Below are positions 1 to 11,640 of a stretch of 64,000 nucleotides of DNA, in pieces (positions within the stretch are counted from its first letter, which is position 1; every line of letters begins with the position of its first letter). Both the position numbers and the translations under genes were made by a program. The notes below the pieces were generated by a model. The model saw nothing but the letters and a program-made list of their open reading frames with translations, was not told the origin of the DNA and made no database searches. Source of the DNA: Tamarix chinensis (lineage: Eukaryota > Streptophyta > Magnoliopsida > Caryophyllales > Tamaricaceae); NCBI GenBank assembly GCA_030549775.1, contig CM060177.1, positions 53,198,638 to 53,262,637 on the forward strand. The letters run 5' to 3'.

Positions 1-226
1 ACTTTGAAGTTGCACAAACTTAAAACAATATATAATGAAGTAAAGGTCTTAAAATCATCATACAAAGGCTTTTCCAAATCATTTACCAATGTCATAAAAA
101 ATTTAAGACAATCCCAAACACTTTCCTCAACCTTTTAGTCATCTCTTGTAACAAAACTCCCTCATAGTTCTCAAATCTTATGTTATTTTCCCTTCTATCT
201 TCCTCATTATTATATACACACATTAT

Positions 227-1687
227 TGATGGAAATATGCCCTAGAACCAATCATATATTATGATTTGTATTTGCATTTGCATATTTAGTGATTGTGCTT
301 ATTAATAAAAGCATCAATTGATGTTATTCATTCAATGTTGTTATCCCTTTGAATAATTATTCTGTATGTAGATAATCAAGTATGTGATTAGATTGTGGAA
401 CTCTACTAATAGATAGAAAGATTATTATTCAAGAACTGTCCCTATTATAATATCATCTAATTAAGGGATATTAGTGATTATAAGACTAGTATGTTGATTA
501 GTTGATGATCATGTTCCACTAATCATTGCTATGAGATATCAAACTAATAACATAGATGCATGTTATGGAACATGATATAGGACCGACCCAGTAGGAGGAC
601 ACTGCATTAAATATTGTGCAAAGTATCATTAGTGTTCTCCAAATAGTATATCGTCCTTTGACCTGAGATCTTCGTATTTGCCGGTATGATGATCATTCTG
701 TTTTAACTTTACCAATCGTTGCCCTTATTAGGGGTGATCATAAAGGTATTGATTAGACATGTTGTGAATCATATAGAGGACATAGTTGATCAAGATGGGA
801 TTTGTCCCTCTCATGACATAAGAGAGATATCTTTGGGCCCCTCGAGAAGTATGACTAATGTTAGCATGGCCATGTGCAAACGAGGTGTCGTTTCTTTAAG
901 GTTAGTCTTACTTGGTGATCGAGAAAGAGTGTGATTGAACATAGCAAGGATGACACCACCAATGCCTTGTGTTCAATCTAAATATCATGTGACAAAAAGA
1001 CAAATGTACGGGTTATTAATAGGTTATGTCGAGCATAGGACATTTGCGTAATTTGGGTAGTCATAACGTCTTGCTAGAGACCTCTTATGATTTGTGGGCC
1101 AAAAGGAGTTTCGGTCCACTGCCAATATTACGTAAACCTATAAGGTCGCACAACGAACTAAACTGGATCAAAAATATAAGATGAGATCTTAATATGATTA
1201 ATATCTCATCAAGTCCAAGTGGTTTTAATGTGATTAAGGTCCAAGTCCAATGCCACTAGGTGGGATAGAGTGTTAATATAAATACCCAAGCTAGGGTTTT
1301 ATTATAAATATACACCTTTTTGCTCTCTCTCTAAGTGAGAAAAAATAACCTAGCCACCAACACTGGTTATTCACGAAATTGAGAGAGTGTTCCATTAGCG
1401 CTAGCACGCTTCCTTAGTGATCCAGATTTAAAGTGTGTGGATACCGGTAGAGGTGTGACGCAATTCGCACTCGCTCGCTCAAAGGATATTGAAATCCAGC
1501 TATTGAAATAAACTCAATTGGATCAAGAAATCAATCAAACCATTAACAACTTCAAGCCGATTCTGATACAATCGTAACCTAGTCCAGGTGACTAGCAGGT
1601 TCGTCTTTAATCTAGCATATGTTCCTGGTAAATTTAGCCTTTGATTTTATTCCACTGCGTTATGTTTTTCTTGGCAAAATTCCTACA
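227..1687 (+). mobile_element. Solo LTR, Ty1/copia type
   Basis: The block begins TGATGGAAATATGCCC and ends AAATTCCTACA, so it has TG...CA ends whose outer bases are imperfectly inverted, as expected of an LTR. It is flanked by the 5-mers ATTAT (222-226) and ATTTT (1688-1692), a target duplication with one mismatch. A TATA box (1277-1284) is followed by a CT-rich leader, which gives plus-strand orientation. The opening sequence resembles a widespread plant Copia LTR family; this is recognition, not a search result. No gag, pol or second LTR adjoins it, so it is read as a solo LTR left by recombination between two LTRs. A 71-codon open frame inside it (719-934) is not considered a gene. Confidence 0.72.
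1277..1284 (+). promoter_or_regulatory. TATA box of the Copia solo LTR
   Basis: TATAAATA lies about 410 bp before the LTR end and is followed by a CT-rich tract (gctctctctctaagtgag), the usual layout of the U3/R boundary in plant LTRs. A second TATAAATATA lies at about 1303. Activity is not shown. Confidence 0.5.
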
Positions 1688-2013
1688 ATTTTATCACCAT
1701 GGCATATTTATAGAGTATAACATCTATCTATTCCATGCACAAACATATGATCTCTTAGTTCATCAACATTGATGTTTTGTATAAGCATTATCTAAATATG
1801 GATATATTATTCTATGAAAGCCTTCAAAATGTTCTACTACAAGCTTGAAGAAAAAACTCCACCCCTTCTTCATATTCACTAGACAAATTATTTACAAACA
1901 CCCATTTCCTTGATATAGTTTTCAAATCTATATGTATTCCATAGACTATAGTAAAGAAAAATAATCAATGGTGTCACATCCCAAAAGTTCAAGTTAGCTT
2001 TAGGTTTAGAGTT
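1688..2013. other. AT-rich spacer, no gene seen
   Basis: No coding pattern or terminal-repeat structure is visible. The last 15 bases are a degenerate telomere-like TTTAGG/TTTAGAG run into which the next element is inserted. Confidence 0.5.
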
Positions 2014-2533
2014 TAGGGATGGTAATGGGGTGGGTCAGAGATGGAGACCCCATCCCCATCCACGAACCTAATAAGAAAAACAATCCCCAAACCTGACCCG
2101 ATCCCTGATTTTTTTATCTGGTATTCCTCAACCTGATCCTCGTGGGGATCAAACCTTTATCCCAACCTAATCCTCGATCTACTTTTCATCCCCAATTTAT
2201 TCCTGACCTTGAAACCTGACCCGATCCCTGAAACTTGACTTTATACCCAATCCCCAATCCTCAAGCCCTTTTTATATTATATTTTTAATTTATATTCTAT
2301 AAAAAAATTATATATATATATATATATAATATATATAAAAAATATATTAAAAAAATATTCGGGGTGGGTTTGGGGATAGGGATCCCAAACCCATCGCCGC
2401 CCCCGTCCCTAAAAAATTCCCCATTAAGAATCCCTGAACCTGAAACCGATCCCTAAATTCTCTCCCCGAACCCAAACCCAAATGGGAAATCTCCGATGGG
2501 GCCCCGAACCCGCGAGAAAAATTGTCATCCCTA
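2014..2533. mobile_element. Non-autonomous hAT-like element, copy 1 (older)
   Basis: The ends are TAGGGATGGTAAT and ATTGTCATCCCTA, imperfect inverted repeats of about 13 bp. The flanking 8-mers are TTAGAGTT and GTAGGGTT, which match at 6 of 8 positions and fit a decayed hAT-type duplication. The interior has GC-rich subterminal blocks of repeated CCCCATCCCC and CCCGATCCC motifs around an AT core. It has no open frame for a transposase. It is clearly related, in the same orientation, to the element at 58613-59062, including the AT core (tatattatatttttaattta). Assignment to hAT rests on the 8-bp duplication and TAGGG termini. Confidence 0.7.
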
Positions 2534-3671
2534 GTAGGGTTTAGAGTTTATGGTTTAGTGACTATAGTCTAGGGTTTAGGGTTTAAGGATATCATAGCAT
2601 CATGGTATAACTTCCTAGGCTAGGATATAAATAAATATTACAATAGAATTATGAACTAAATACATGATAATTAGAAAGCTTATAAAGAAGAATGAACATA
2701 AAGGAGCAAATGGTATCTTAATATACATAATTAATAAACATATATATATAATATCACTATAAGGATTCAAATATACATATAACTACTATAAACATTGGGG
2801 TACTCAAATATGGTGCAAAAGCTATTAAGAAATCCCAAGCAAAAGCACCAATAAGTACAACAAAAGATTGCTAGGAGCATCAAAATTTTTCTAAGAGCAT
2901 GCAACTCCTAAAATAATTTAAGGTACTCCTGGCCATCCTAATATCTCCAAATATCAACTAACACTCTCCAGGTGTACTCTTCTCAAATAATTTTTAGCTC
3001 CCTCACTTTATTATGAGATGGTGCATCCGTCATACTAGGGTAAAGACTCATTGCTAACTCATGATGACTCATCCACTGATCAGCCATCACAATAAGCTTC
3101 TTATCTATATGGTGGTAATGTCTCATAAAACACTCACCATAAAAAAAACTAGGATTTCAATCATCCGTGAGAAATTAATCCATATACCTAGTCTTAGCCC
3201 CTATTTATGGCTTCATCTAAATCAAGGTTAACAATAAATGGTATGACCTAAACACATATGGTTCCATGTACAAACCATTCTCCATCATACCCCCTAATCA
3301 CTCATGTAACAAGAATATATGTCTCCAATTATTACAAAAAGGTGACATCCACAAGTGTGGTGATGGGTATGCACATGATCAGAATACCATCTCACTACCT
3401 ACAAAAAGGAAACAACCACTAGGTCTTATCATATAGGTTATTTATACCACTCAAACTTAACCTAATTTAACCACTCATACAACAAAATAAACACCAAAAA
3501 CAACTAACCATCATTTATTACTCTAAACCACATGTATACGTAAAAATAAAAAATAAAAAGAAATAAAAAAGTCATTGCATAATTTTTTTTGTGACGAAAC
3601 CACTAACCTATAAAAAAAATCCAAACTAAAATGAAATTGAAATTGAAATTAAATAGAAAGGAAACATAAAA
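2534..3671. other. Intergenic, no gene seen
   Basis: It starts with a short telomere-like tract (ctagggtttagggttt, about 2570-2586) and is otherwise AT-rich unique-looking sequence. I see no coding region, transposon end or RNA gene. Confidence 0.5.
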
Positions 3672-4019
3672 CTTACACTTATAAGTAATAGTTAAGCAAT
3701 AACTCTAAACATATAAACTACGAGCTTATATAGAAATTTCACAAGTATTTTCACCAAAAAAAATAGCTACACAATCATACTACTCCTAAAACTAAATCAT
3801 AATGGCTAGAAATTATCCACCAAAAAACAACTCCAAACACTAAAATGTACACTTTCAAGAAGTAGTTAAACAATAATTCTCAATATATAAACTATGAGCT
3901 TATATAGAAAGTTCACAAGTTTTCCCATAAAAACCAAAAGAAAAAATCTACACAATCACACTACTCCTAAATCTAAAATAAAATATCTAGAAGTTATCCG
4001 CCAATAATCAAATCCACCT
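3672..4019. repeat. Tandem duplication, unit about 174 bp
   Basis: Two adjacent copies share the anchors atataaactaYgagcttata (3711 and 3885), ctacacaatca and ctactcctaaa in the same order at a constant spacing of about 174 bp. They differ at scattered positions, so the duplication is not recent. No open frame runs through it. Confidence 0.65.
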
Positions 4020-4679
4020 CAAACCAATATGCAATAGCACAAGCACAACATAAACAATAATAACTCTAAACAATGAGCATTTAAGTCAAAATAATTCATA
4101 ATACTTAAGGATTTACATACTAAAAAATTTTTAAAGCAAATAACAATGAATGAATTAAAATAACAAAATTCATGAAAATTTGGAAATAAAAAAATTAAAA
4201 TTAAAATATAAACGTAAAATAGTGAATAACTCCATTTTTGTAGATAATAACCTGACAACAAGCACATCCTAAGTCGGTAAAAATGGAGGGAGAAAGAGAT
4301 AAGTAAGAGAAAGAGTGTGATAGAAGGCATGCAAGCCTTTGAAAATTAGAACTAGAATAAAAAGGTATAAGAACAAAGCATACAAGATAACTATAGTGGT
4401 CACATTAACGACTAAATGAAGAGGATTGGAGAAGATGGCTAATGAGCTAACCATAAGAAAAACCAATATAGAGGGACAAAGAATGGCCATTAGAGACCAC
4501 TACTATTACCTCTTCAATAATAGAGGAGTGAATGTTGGCAGGGAAAAAAGGTATCATATATCAATATTGAAGGAACAACACGGAGACAAGCGAGTTAGAG
4601 AGAGGGTGTAGTGAGAGAGGTTAGTGAAAGTTATATATTTATAAAGAAATAGTGGAGATTCAATTAGTAAAGTATGTTT
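4020..4679. other. AT-rich spacer, no gene supported
   Basis: Short overlapping open frames occur on both strands (about 60 to 100 codons). None has a recognisable domain and their compositions follow the base bias. This stretch may be the interior of the CACTA-like element whose right end follows. Confidence 0.4.
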
Positions 4680-5079
4680 TATATAAAGGTTTTTTATAAC
4701 ACCATTATCTAAAGTGTTGTGTTGTGTTGTAAAACTTTAGATAATAGTTTTACTTCAAACTGGTATCTAAAATGCATACATTTTCACCCACCCCAAATTC
4801 CCAATTTCTTACAAACAAATTTCTCATGTCATTTTTTAAAGTGGCTTTAGATATACAAAAACCAGTATCTAAAGCTGCATTAATGACAGTTTTAAATGAA
4901 ACCATTATATAAAGCTCCTCAATTTTTTAGGTTAGAGTTTTATGTCGGTTTTAAATTAAAATCGTTATCTAAACCTTAGTTTTTTTAATCTTCTAAAAAC
5001 CATTATAGTACTTTTACTGATGGTTTTCATATACCCTTCATCTTTAAGGGGTCATCAAAACTCATTTCTATAGTAGTGA
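4680..5079. mobile_element. CACTA (En/Spm)-like right terminus with subterminal repeats
   Basis: The block ends CATTTCTATAGTAGTG at 5079, the inverse of a CACTACTATAG-type CACTA terminus. The preceding 400 bp carry at least seven degenerate copies of a motif near ACCATTATCTAAAG in both orientations, for example at about 4692, 4730, 4760, 4842, 4862, 4908 and 4965. Arrays of short subterminal motifs are typical of CACTA elements, where they bind the element's own proteins. No matching left terminus and no 3-bp duplication was found, so the element is truncated or its left end has decayed. No transposase domain is visible. Confidence 0.5.
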
Positions 5080-5149
5080 TAGACACATTAAGTTTTGGGT
5101 CTCTCTCTTTACCCAGTATTTAGTGCATACTTTTGTAAGGTTAACCATT

Positions 5150-5934
5150 GTGATAATGATTCAAGAGTATCTCCATCTCATTATTATTATGTTAAAGGAC
5201 AAGAGCTAGCATATTTGGAGGTGGTACCAATTATTCTTGAAAATCTTGAACACCTTCATAATAAGCTTAATAATGTTTTATTAAGTGATTTTTGTAGGTA
5301 TTACATATGTTTACAAGAAGAGGAATTCACCAATGATATCTCATATATAAGACTATGACAATGAAAGGGTTATAAAGTTGCATGGAAAACAAAGCTACAA
5401 TCTATGAAGCTTGATTATTTGATTATTTCATATATTATCATAATTAGGTTTTATTTAGCTTTTATATTTCATGTACGCTTTGTAATATCTTGTAATTATA
5501 ATTGTAACTCTTTATAAATCTTTATTAATCAGGCCAGTTCATTTGGACTTAACTAATGGGAGTTAGGTGTAGCCTCATATGTGTATATATATATACCTTG
5601 TACATTCATTAGTGGTAAACATTAATATAATTAATCACATAATGAAATAGAAAGAAAATTTTGATCGAAACTATTAGTGAATCTATCTTCCTACTTTCTC
5701 TTCAAGTGAGGATAAATATTAAGTGAATTGTAGGAGCTTTTCTATAAAGAAATTAGATCTTTTTCTTTAGAATTATTTTGATCTTGGATAAGATCAAAAC
5801 CTTCCAATCTAAAGTTGTATTTAAATCATCCAAAATATCAATTTTCTTTCTTCTTAGTTAACCTTGTCGTTCTACAAACAAAACACAAAGGTCCTACATT
5901 TGTGAAAGATATTCATCCATTCTCTTACACATCA
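5150..5934 (+). repeat. Unclassified dispersed repeat, copy 1 (partner at 18296)
   Basis: This block aligns by eye over its whole length with 18296-19075: both contain tctccatctcatt, gaaaatctt, cttcataat, gcaagaagaag-like and cttgtac segments in the same order. The first third includes an open frame (5095-5358) whose end, around RYYICLQEEEFTNDI, is conserved in the other copy. The rest resembles a retroelement LTR leader: an AT tract, a TATA-like tatatata, then ccttgtacattcatt. Both copies lose similarity after ttacacatca. It may be the 3' end of a Copia-like element. The peptide is not one I recognise. Confidence 0.5.
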
Positions 5935-6787
5935 AATAACCTTTTTCTACATCCACATTATTTTCTTCCCCAACATTGACTTTTTGAATTCAAGTACAAA
6001 GTCTCTTTTAAGGGGGTAGTGTAACACCCCAAAATTCACTACCTTTTTTTTAGCGGAAGAAATTACAATACAAATACATAAATTAAAACCCGTGAATTCT
6101 AGGGATGTTACTGCCACACTTAGTACCAAACCGGTTCTCTCCGACCGTTTTAGTACCAAGTGCTAAGGCTAAAAAAAATTGACATTAAATTCAAAACAAT
6201 AGTTCATAAAAGAAATAGAAAGAATCATACATCAAAATCAGAGTGCGCATTAAGAATTATAATTCATATCCAAAAGAAAATGAGTTTACAACCGATAAAA
6301 GATTATTTGAAATAATCAACGCAAGGTAATAAATCAAAAACGATAAATTCGATACAAATGAAATAAGAAATGGACATAAATCGCATAAATAATGAATATA
6401 GCCACGACACTCTCGAACTTGGAGCCAAAACATGCTCAACACACAGCCTCGATTGATGTCTCGCCCACCTGCACAAAGTCAGAAGGGCATACTACTCGTG
6501 GGAATGAGCAGTACCCATGAAACGGGTAATCAGTATGCTACATACTGAGTAAGGTAACTGAGCACTAAGGCTAACACATAAGCATATAGAATCATGCAAG
6601 AAAATACTCAACTTACATTTACAAACCCACATATATAGTACATAAGGTCATGAAGAAAATTATACAACTTATAAATGATCAAGCTCATACGTAAAGTACA
6701 TGATTATTTTAGATTAATTATTTAATTACTCTTTTATTATAAATCAATTCATGCCATGTTCTTTATCAAGTCCCACACGAGTACGGG

Positions 6788-7072
6788 AAGCCCACTATTT
6801 TAGCCTGTGGATCGGTCCCGAGGGTGCATGCCCTGCCACTATTTTAGCAGGTGGATCGGTCAGGCCCTTTCTCGTACAGTGTTCCACTATAAGTAATTAG
6901 TATCTTTCTCATGTCTTAGAAACTGTAGGGTTTGATTTTGTTGAGCTCGGGATCCCCCAATATTATATTCAGTGGATCGGTCGCGAGGCTACATACCCTG
7001 CCACTATTCTAGCCAGTGGATCGGTCGCGAGGGAAACATTCCCTGCCACTATTTTAGCCGGTGGATTGGTCT
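6788..7072. repeat. CCAC...GTGG module array in truncated LTR A
   Basis: Five modules of the form CCACTATT(N5-7)GTGG-ATCGG occur at about 6790, 6836, 6955, 7000 and 7047. Each has 4-bp inverted arms around a loop of about 10 to 12 bases and is embedded in a longer diverged unit. The same modules recur in the other long LTRs of this window. Confidence 0.75.
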
Positions 7073-7915
7073 AGGCCCGACTCAACATCTTCCACTTTAC
7101 ATATTTAATATTTTAAGTATCTTATTCAGAATCTCATTCCAAGACATGCAAGACTGACTTCGGCCATGCTTACTCCTCAACTCAGGTTAACACTCCATCC
7201 CTAGTTAACCACCACCACCATAGTTAAACATAACACACCCTAACGCCCATGAAAACCCTTGCTCCACGTAAACCCTAGCTCCCATGTAAACCCTAAACCA
7301 CCATGCAAACATTAATATTGCCCTATAACCACTACTCCATGCAAAACACTACTACTCCATGCAAACCCTAACACCATGCAACTCCATGCAAAACCCTAAC
7401 ACCATGCAACTCCCCATCATTATTTTACAACCCCATCATGCATGTCTCAAGGCCACATCATACCATAATAATAACACATTTATACACATCGTTCTCATGC
7501 CATATTTATTTACACAAAACACCCCTCAACTTCCATATCATGATGCATTCATAATAGTTATACAATATACACATGAAATACACCATAAATCATATCACAT
7601 GCTATGCATGGCATATAAATCACATATTAAACAAATGGCCTTAGCACCCCTTACCTAAAATGTCACCGGTATTGGAACACGCTCCTATACCTCTTGAGGG
7701 CTTTGACTGGGTTCACCTATTATGTGAAAAATACTAGAATTAGGTTCCCTCCTAAAAAAACTATTAGATACTAACTTATCCTAAGACTTATTTTTTAATT
7801 AAAATAATACTATACTAAAATTAGCTATATAAAATACTACTAAAAATACTAATTTAATTTAAAACGAATGGTGATATAAGGGTTTCTACCCTTCACCAAA
7901 ATAATGTTGGTAAAG

Positions 7916-7916
<1 letters not shown>

Positions 7917-7963
<47 letters not shown>

Positions 7964-8370
7964 TATTAATAATAATACTAATATCAGAAGAAATAATAAT
8001 AATAATAATATTAATATAATCCTAAAATTACAAGGTGGGCTTTCGACCCTACCTCAAATAATGAAAGTACTATTTAATAATATTAAAAACACTAATAATA
8101 GTAATAAAAATACAAGGGTGCGAACCTTAATTAAAAATTAAGGCCTCGGCCCCCTGAAATAATTAACATTAATAATAAAATAATTATACTAATAATATTA
8201 TTAATAATAATAGTATTAATAATGATAATAACATATAATAATTCAAATAAATTCCTAAAATTTGAAAATAATAATCTAATTAACTCAAGAATAATGTTAA
8301 CCCTGCCAACAAAATTTATCAATAATATTACATCTAATAACAATAATAATGATAATGATAATAATAATTA
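7917..8370. repeat. TAA trinucleotide microsatellites inside LTR A
   Basis: An uninterrupted TAA tract runs over about 7917-7962. Interrupted TAA, GATAAT and TTAATA tracts continue to about 8370. Open frames here are artefacts of the repeat. Confidence 0.85.
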
Positions 8371-9305
8371 TTATTATAATCGAATAAATATTAAAAATTG
8401 GAATAAAACAGAATAAATTACAATAAATAGGAAAAAAGGGCTGAGAAGGTCTAGGGTTTCACCTTGAGTCGGTAGAGATAGGTGGCATAGGCGGTGGTAC
8501 ACGACAGCGACGGTGGTGGCCAGAAAAAGGGAAGAAAAGGGGAAAAGTTTAATGCTAGGAAAAAGATATGGAGTATTAAGGTGGGAGATGGGGTGTTTAG
8601 AGTTTCCCAAGATGAGAGGGACAGAATGAGGGTGGTGGCACAGGCAAAGGTGGCGGTGCACGGCGGCGGTGGTGGTGGCCGAATGGAGAAGAAGGAGAGA
8701 AAGAGAGGAGGAGAGGGAGGAAAGGGGAAAAGAAAGGTAGGGGAAGGTAGAGGGTGGTCTGCAGAAGAGAATGGGAGGTGAAACAATCAGCGACACTGGT
8801 AGAAGAGGTGGCGTATGGAGGTGCGAAGGGTGGCAGGGAAAAAAAATAGGTTGATTGAGAAGGGAACTTCGCACAGCCGGGGTGGCTTGTGTAGGAAGAA
8901 TAGAGGGGGATGGGTTATTTGGTTAGCTAGAGGGCGGTGCAAGGAAGAGTTTTGGGACCAGATATGGTGGCGACATTGGCCGGAGGCAGTGAAAGAGGCG
9001 TCTAAAGGGGCGGCGGTGGCAAGTTCGGGAAATTCTGGGTTGGAATTAAAAGCTCGACATAAGGATATGTAAGGGGGTACTTATAAGGTTTAAATGATAG
9101 GGTGAGGTTTTATGGACAACGAGGGAATAAGGAAAGTAGGGTTAGGGTCACCGGCGGCGAGGTTGGCCAGTGGGAGTCAAAACGGGGCAAGGGTTGCACA
9201 GGGGGATAGGGAGGGGATCCCGCAAGGAAAGGGGAGATGGTTGGGTCAAAAGGGATGGCAAGTCAAGGGAAAGAGAGAGGAAGGAGAATGGCCAGTTAAA
9301 ACAGT

Positions 9306-10256
9306 CGTAAACACCCCCAAAATTTACACATTTTTTTTTCAAACAAGACAATTAAAATAGAAATACTTAAAACCTGTGAAATCTGGGGATGTTACTGCCA
9401 CACTTAGTACCAAACCGGTTCTCTCCGACAGTTTCAGTACCAAGTGCTAAGGCTAGAAAGATTATTTTCAAAATTAAAATGAGAATTCATAAAATGAATC
9501 AAAAAGATCATAACATAGAAATCATAGTATGCATAAAAGTTAATGATCAATAATAAGATAGAAATCAGAGTGCGAAGTCAAAATTCCTCGGAGTGAATAA
9601 TCTTACAATAAATGAAAGGTTTATTTGAAATACTCAATACAAGGTAATAAATCATAAAAGAATAAATGCGATACAAAAGAAATACAGAAGAAATAAATTG
9701 CATAAAGAATAAATATGGCAACGACACTCTCGAACTTGGAGCCAACACATGCTCAACGCTCAGTCCCGACTAATGTCTCGTCCACCTGCATAAAGTCAGA
9801 AGGGCCTACTACTCATGGGAATGAGCAGTACCCATGAAAAGGGTGATCAATGTACTACATACTGAGTAAGGTAACAGAGTACTAAGGCCAAAACATAAGC
9901 ATATAGAATTATGCAAAATAATACTCAACTTACACTTTCAAACCCACACATATAGTACATAAGGTCATGAAGGAAATTATACAAGCTACAAATGATCCAG
10001 GCCACACATAAAGTACATGATTATTCCAAATTAATTATTTAATTACTCTTTTATTAGAAATCAATCCACGCCATTTTCTTTATCAAGTCCACATGAGTAC
10101 GGGAACCCCACTATTTTAGTCGGTGGATCGGTTGCAAGGGTAACATACCCTGCCACTATTTTATGTCGGTGCATCAATCTAGCCCCTTCTCGTACGGTGT
10201 TCCACTGTAAGTAATTAGTGTCTTTCCCATGTCTTAGCAACTGGGGCACCAGATGG
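9306..10256 (-). mobile_element. Second LTR fragment, family A, 3' part
   Basis: A new LTR end (cGTAAACACCCCC, a decayed TGTAACACCCC) abuts the truncated LTR at 9305. The next 950 bp repeat the terminal block of that LTR: CCACACTTAGTACC, GGAATGAGCAGTACCC, ACTGAGTAAGG and two CCAC/GTGG modules at 10107 and 10152. After cttagcaactggggcacc the sequence changes to gag coding. Read on the minus strand this is the 3' LTR of the element whose gag follows, with pol and the LTR start deleted between them. Confidence 0.68.
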
Positions 10257-10265
10257 TGTAGATGC

Positions 10266-11221
10266 TCACTGATAGTACTGTTGGGATGAATTATGGCGGT
10301 GTTGCGGGTATGCCTGCTGCCTGGGCATCAGTGTTCCTTCTTGCTGAGATGATCGGTAATGATTATGCTGGAATTGAGGTGGCCTCCAACACTCCACTGC
10401 TTTGTGACCCAGCTTCCCATAATTTAAACAATTAATTAACCTGTCAGCACAATTCCTTCCTAGATGGACCCGACTACACCTCCTACACACTAGACCTCTT
10501 GGGGGCCCTTGGCTCCTGCTATTATCTCTCGGTGGTGGCCTCCTGGACTCTCCGATTTTTGGTTGGGTCCTACTTCTAGAACTCTGACCCTTAGGATTCC
10601 TCTTCCCAAGGATGGCAGCCTACTCATGAACCAGCGTGTCTGCCATGCAAGCACGCTCATACAGTGACGCTAAATCTGTGAAAGGCACTACACCCATCAT
10701 ACGGCGGATGTTGAAGTTCAGTCCCTACTCAAATTGGAACACCACCGTGGAATCATTTGCGGCGATCCCTAGAGCAAACTGGAGCAGCTCTGTGAAGCAG
10801 GCATAATACTCACGGATGGTCATCGGTCCCTCGTCAGCTAAATGAACTCCCAAAGTTTATCCATCCTCAGGCTCTCGGGATAGAATCTGGTGCGAATGGC
10901 TGCCTTAAATGCCTCCTAGGTAGCCGGATGACCGTTTCTAGTGTGGTACTCCTCCTACCAGGCGTCAGCTACTCCCCGAAGGAAGAAAGCTACAACGCTG
11001 GGCTGCCTATCTGGTGGACAATGCATGGCCTCAAAGATGCGATCCAGGTCGCGGATCCACCCCTTGAGGACCACCGGGTTCTCCTCCCCGGAATACATCG
11101 GAGGGTGATGTCCAGTAACCTTCCTAAGCCAGTCTTCTCCAGTATTCTGAGATTGTTGGATGAACTCTAAGAAGGCAGTGACGACCTCCTCTAAACGGTT
11201 AATCGTCCTATCATTTTCCAT
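10266..11221 (-). pseudogene. Broken gag of a Ty3/gypsy retrotransposon
   Basis: Reading starts at 11221 (MENDRTINRLEEVVTAF...). The first 88 codons contain the start of a retrotransposon gag domain: HHPPMYSGEENPVVLKGWI followed by DRIFEAMHCPPDRQ and AFFLRGVADAW. The frame then meets TAG where Trp is expected, and further stops and shifts follow through the rest of gag. At 10266-10490 a nucleocapsid-type zinc knuckle is visible but its second Cys is Tyr (CLNYGKLGHKAVEC). The gag style and the long LTRs suggest a chromovirus of the Tekay/Del group, but no integrase or chromodomain is present to confirm this. No protease or RT follows; the sequence passes into an LTR at about 10256. Confidence 0.78.
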
Positions 11222-11440
11222 CTAGCTGCACAAAAAGAAACATTTAGAAACGAACCCATTGGTTCAAAATTACTAGCAAGATTTTCTACTTCTTAGGGAA
11301 AACCCTAATCTACCCTTGTACTCCTCACCGTGGTCAGGCTCCAAAAATTTTTAAAGTAGAAAGATTTTCAATTAAGGTGGGAAATCCTTTTCAAAGTTCA
11401 ATAACAACTTCCAAAATTAACTTTATTTCCAAAAACAAGC

Positions 11441-11570
11441 GTGGTCAACAAGATCAACTGGTCTTATACCAACTTGTAGTATCAGCTTAAAAATGTTAAA
11501 AATGAAAGAGTGTGGTCAAAACTAGCTTCGATACCAACTTGTGGTATCAACTTAAAAATTTTAAAATCAG
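11441..11570 (-). repeat. Tandemly duplicated retrotransposon leader with primer-binding-site-like motifs
   Basis: Two units about 65 bp apart each contain, on the minus strand, TACAAG or CACAAG followed by a TTGGTAT-start motif: TTGGTATCGAAGCTAG (11537-11522) and TTGGTATAAGACC (11472-11460). They resemble the plant initiator-Met-tRNA primer-binding site TGGTATCAGAGC with several mismatches. Lying just upstream of gag, this is the expected place for such a site. The 5' LTR itself is missing or reduced to a stub ending at 11699. Confidence 0.5.
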
Positions 11571-11640
11571 AAGAGCGTTCAAGTTCAAAATCGGAAGAGT
11601 GAGATCGAAACACACTTCAAAATTCAATAAAAATTTCGTG

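Larger units (their letters stand above)
6020..9305 (-). mobile_element. Truncated long LTR, family A (Ty3/gypsy)
   Basis: On the plus strand it starts TGTAACACCCC, the inverse of the GGGTGTTACA end of the complete family A LTRs at 13185-18039 and 47456-52347, so the LTR reads on the minus strand. It shares their module order: conserved terminal block (about 6070-6540), CCAC/GTGG modules (6790-7070), CATGCA/AACCCTA repeats (7230-7410), TAA microsatellites (7917-8370) and a purine-rich tract (8440-9290). It stops near GGCCAGTTAA at about 9295, matching roughly position 650 of the complete LTR, so the LTR start is missing. The purine-rich tract generates long spurious frames on both strands. 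Confidence 0.75.

Noticed and set aside
719..934. A 71-codon plus-strand frame.
   Set aside because: It lies within the Copia solo LTR, upstream of the TATA box, with no domain.
2570..2587. Interstitial telomere (TTTAGGG repeat).
   Set aside because: Only about two consecutive units are present amid degenerate variants; too short to call a telomeric site.
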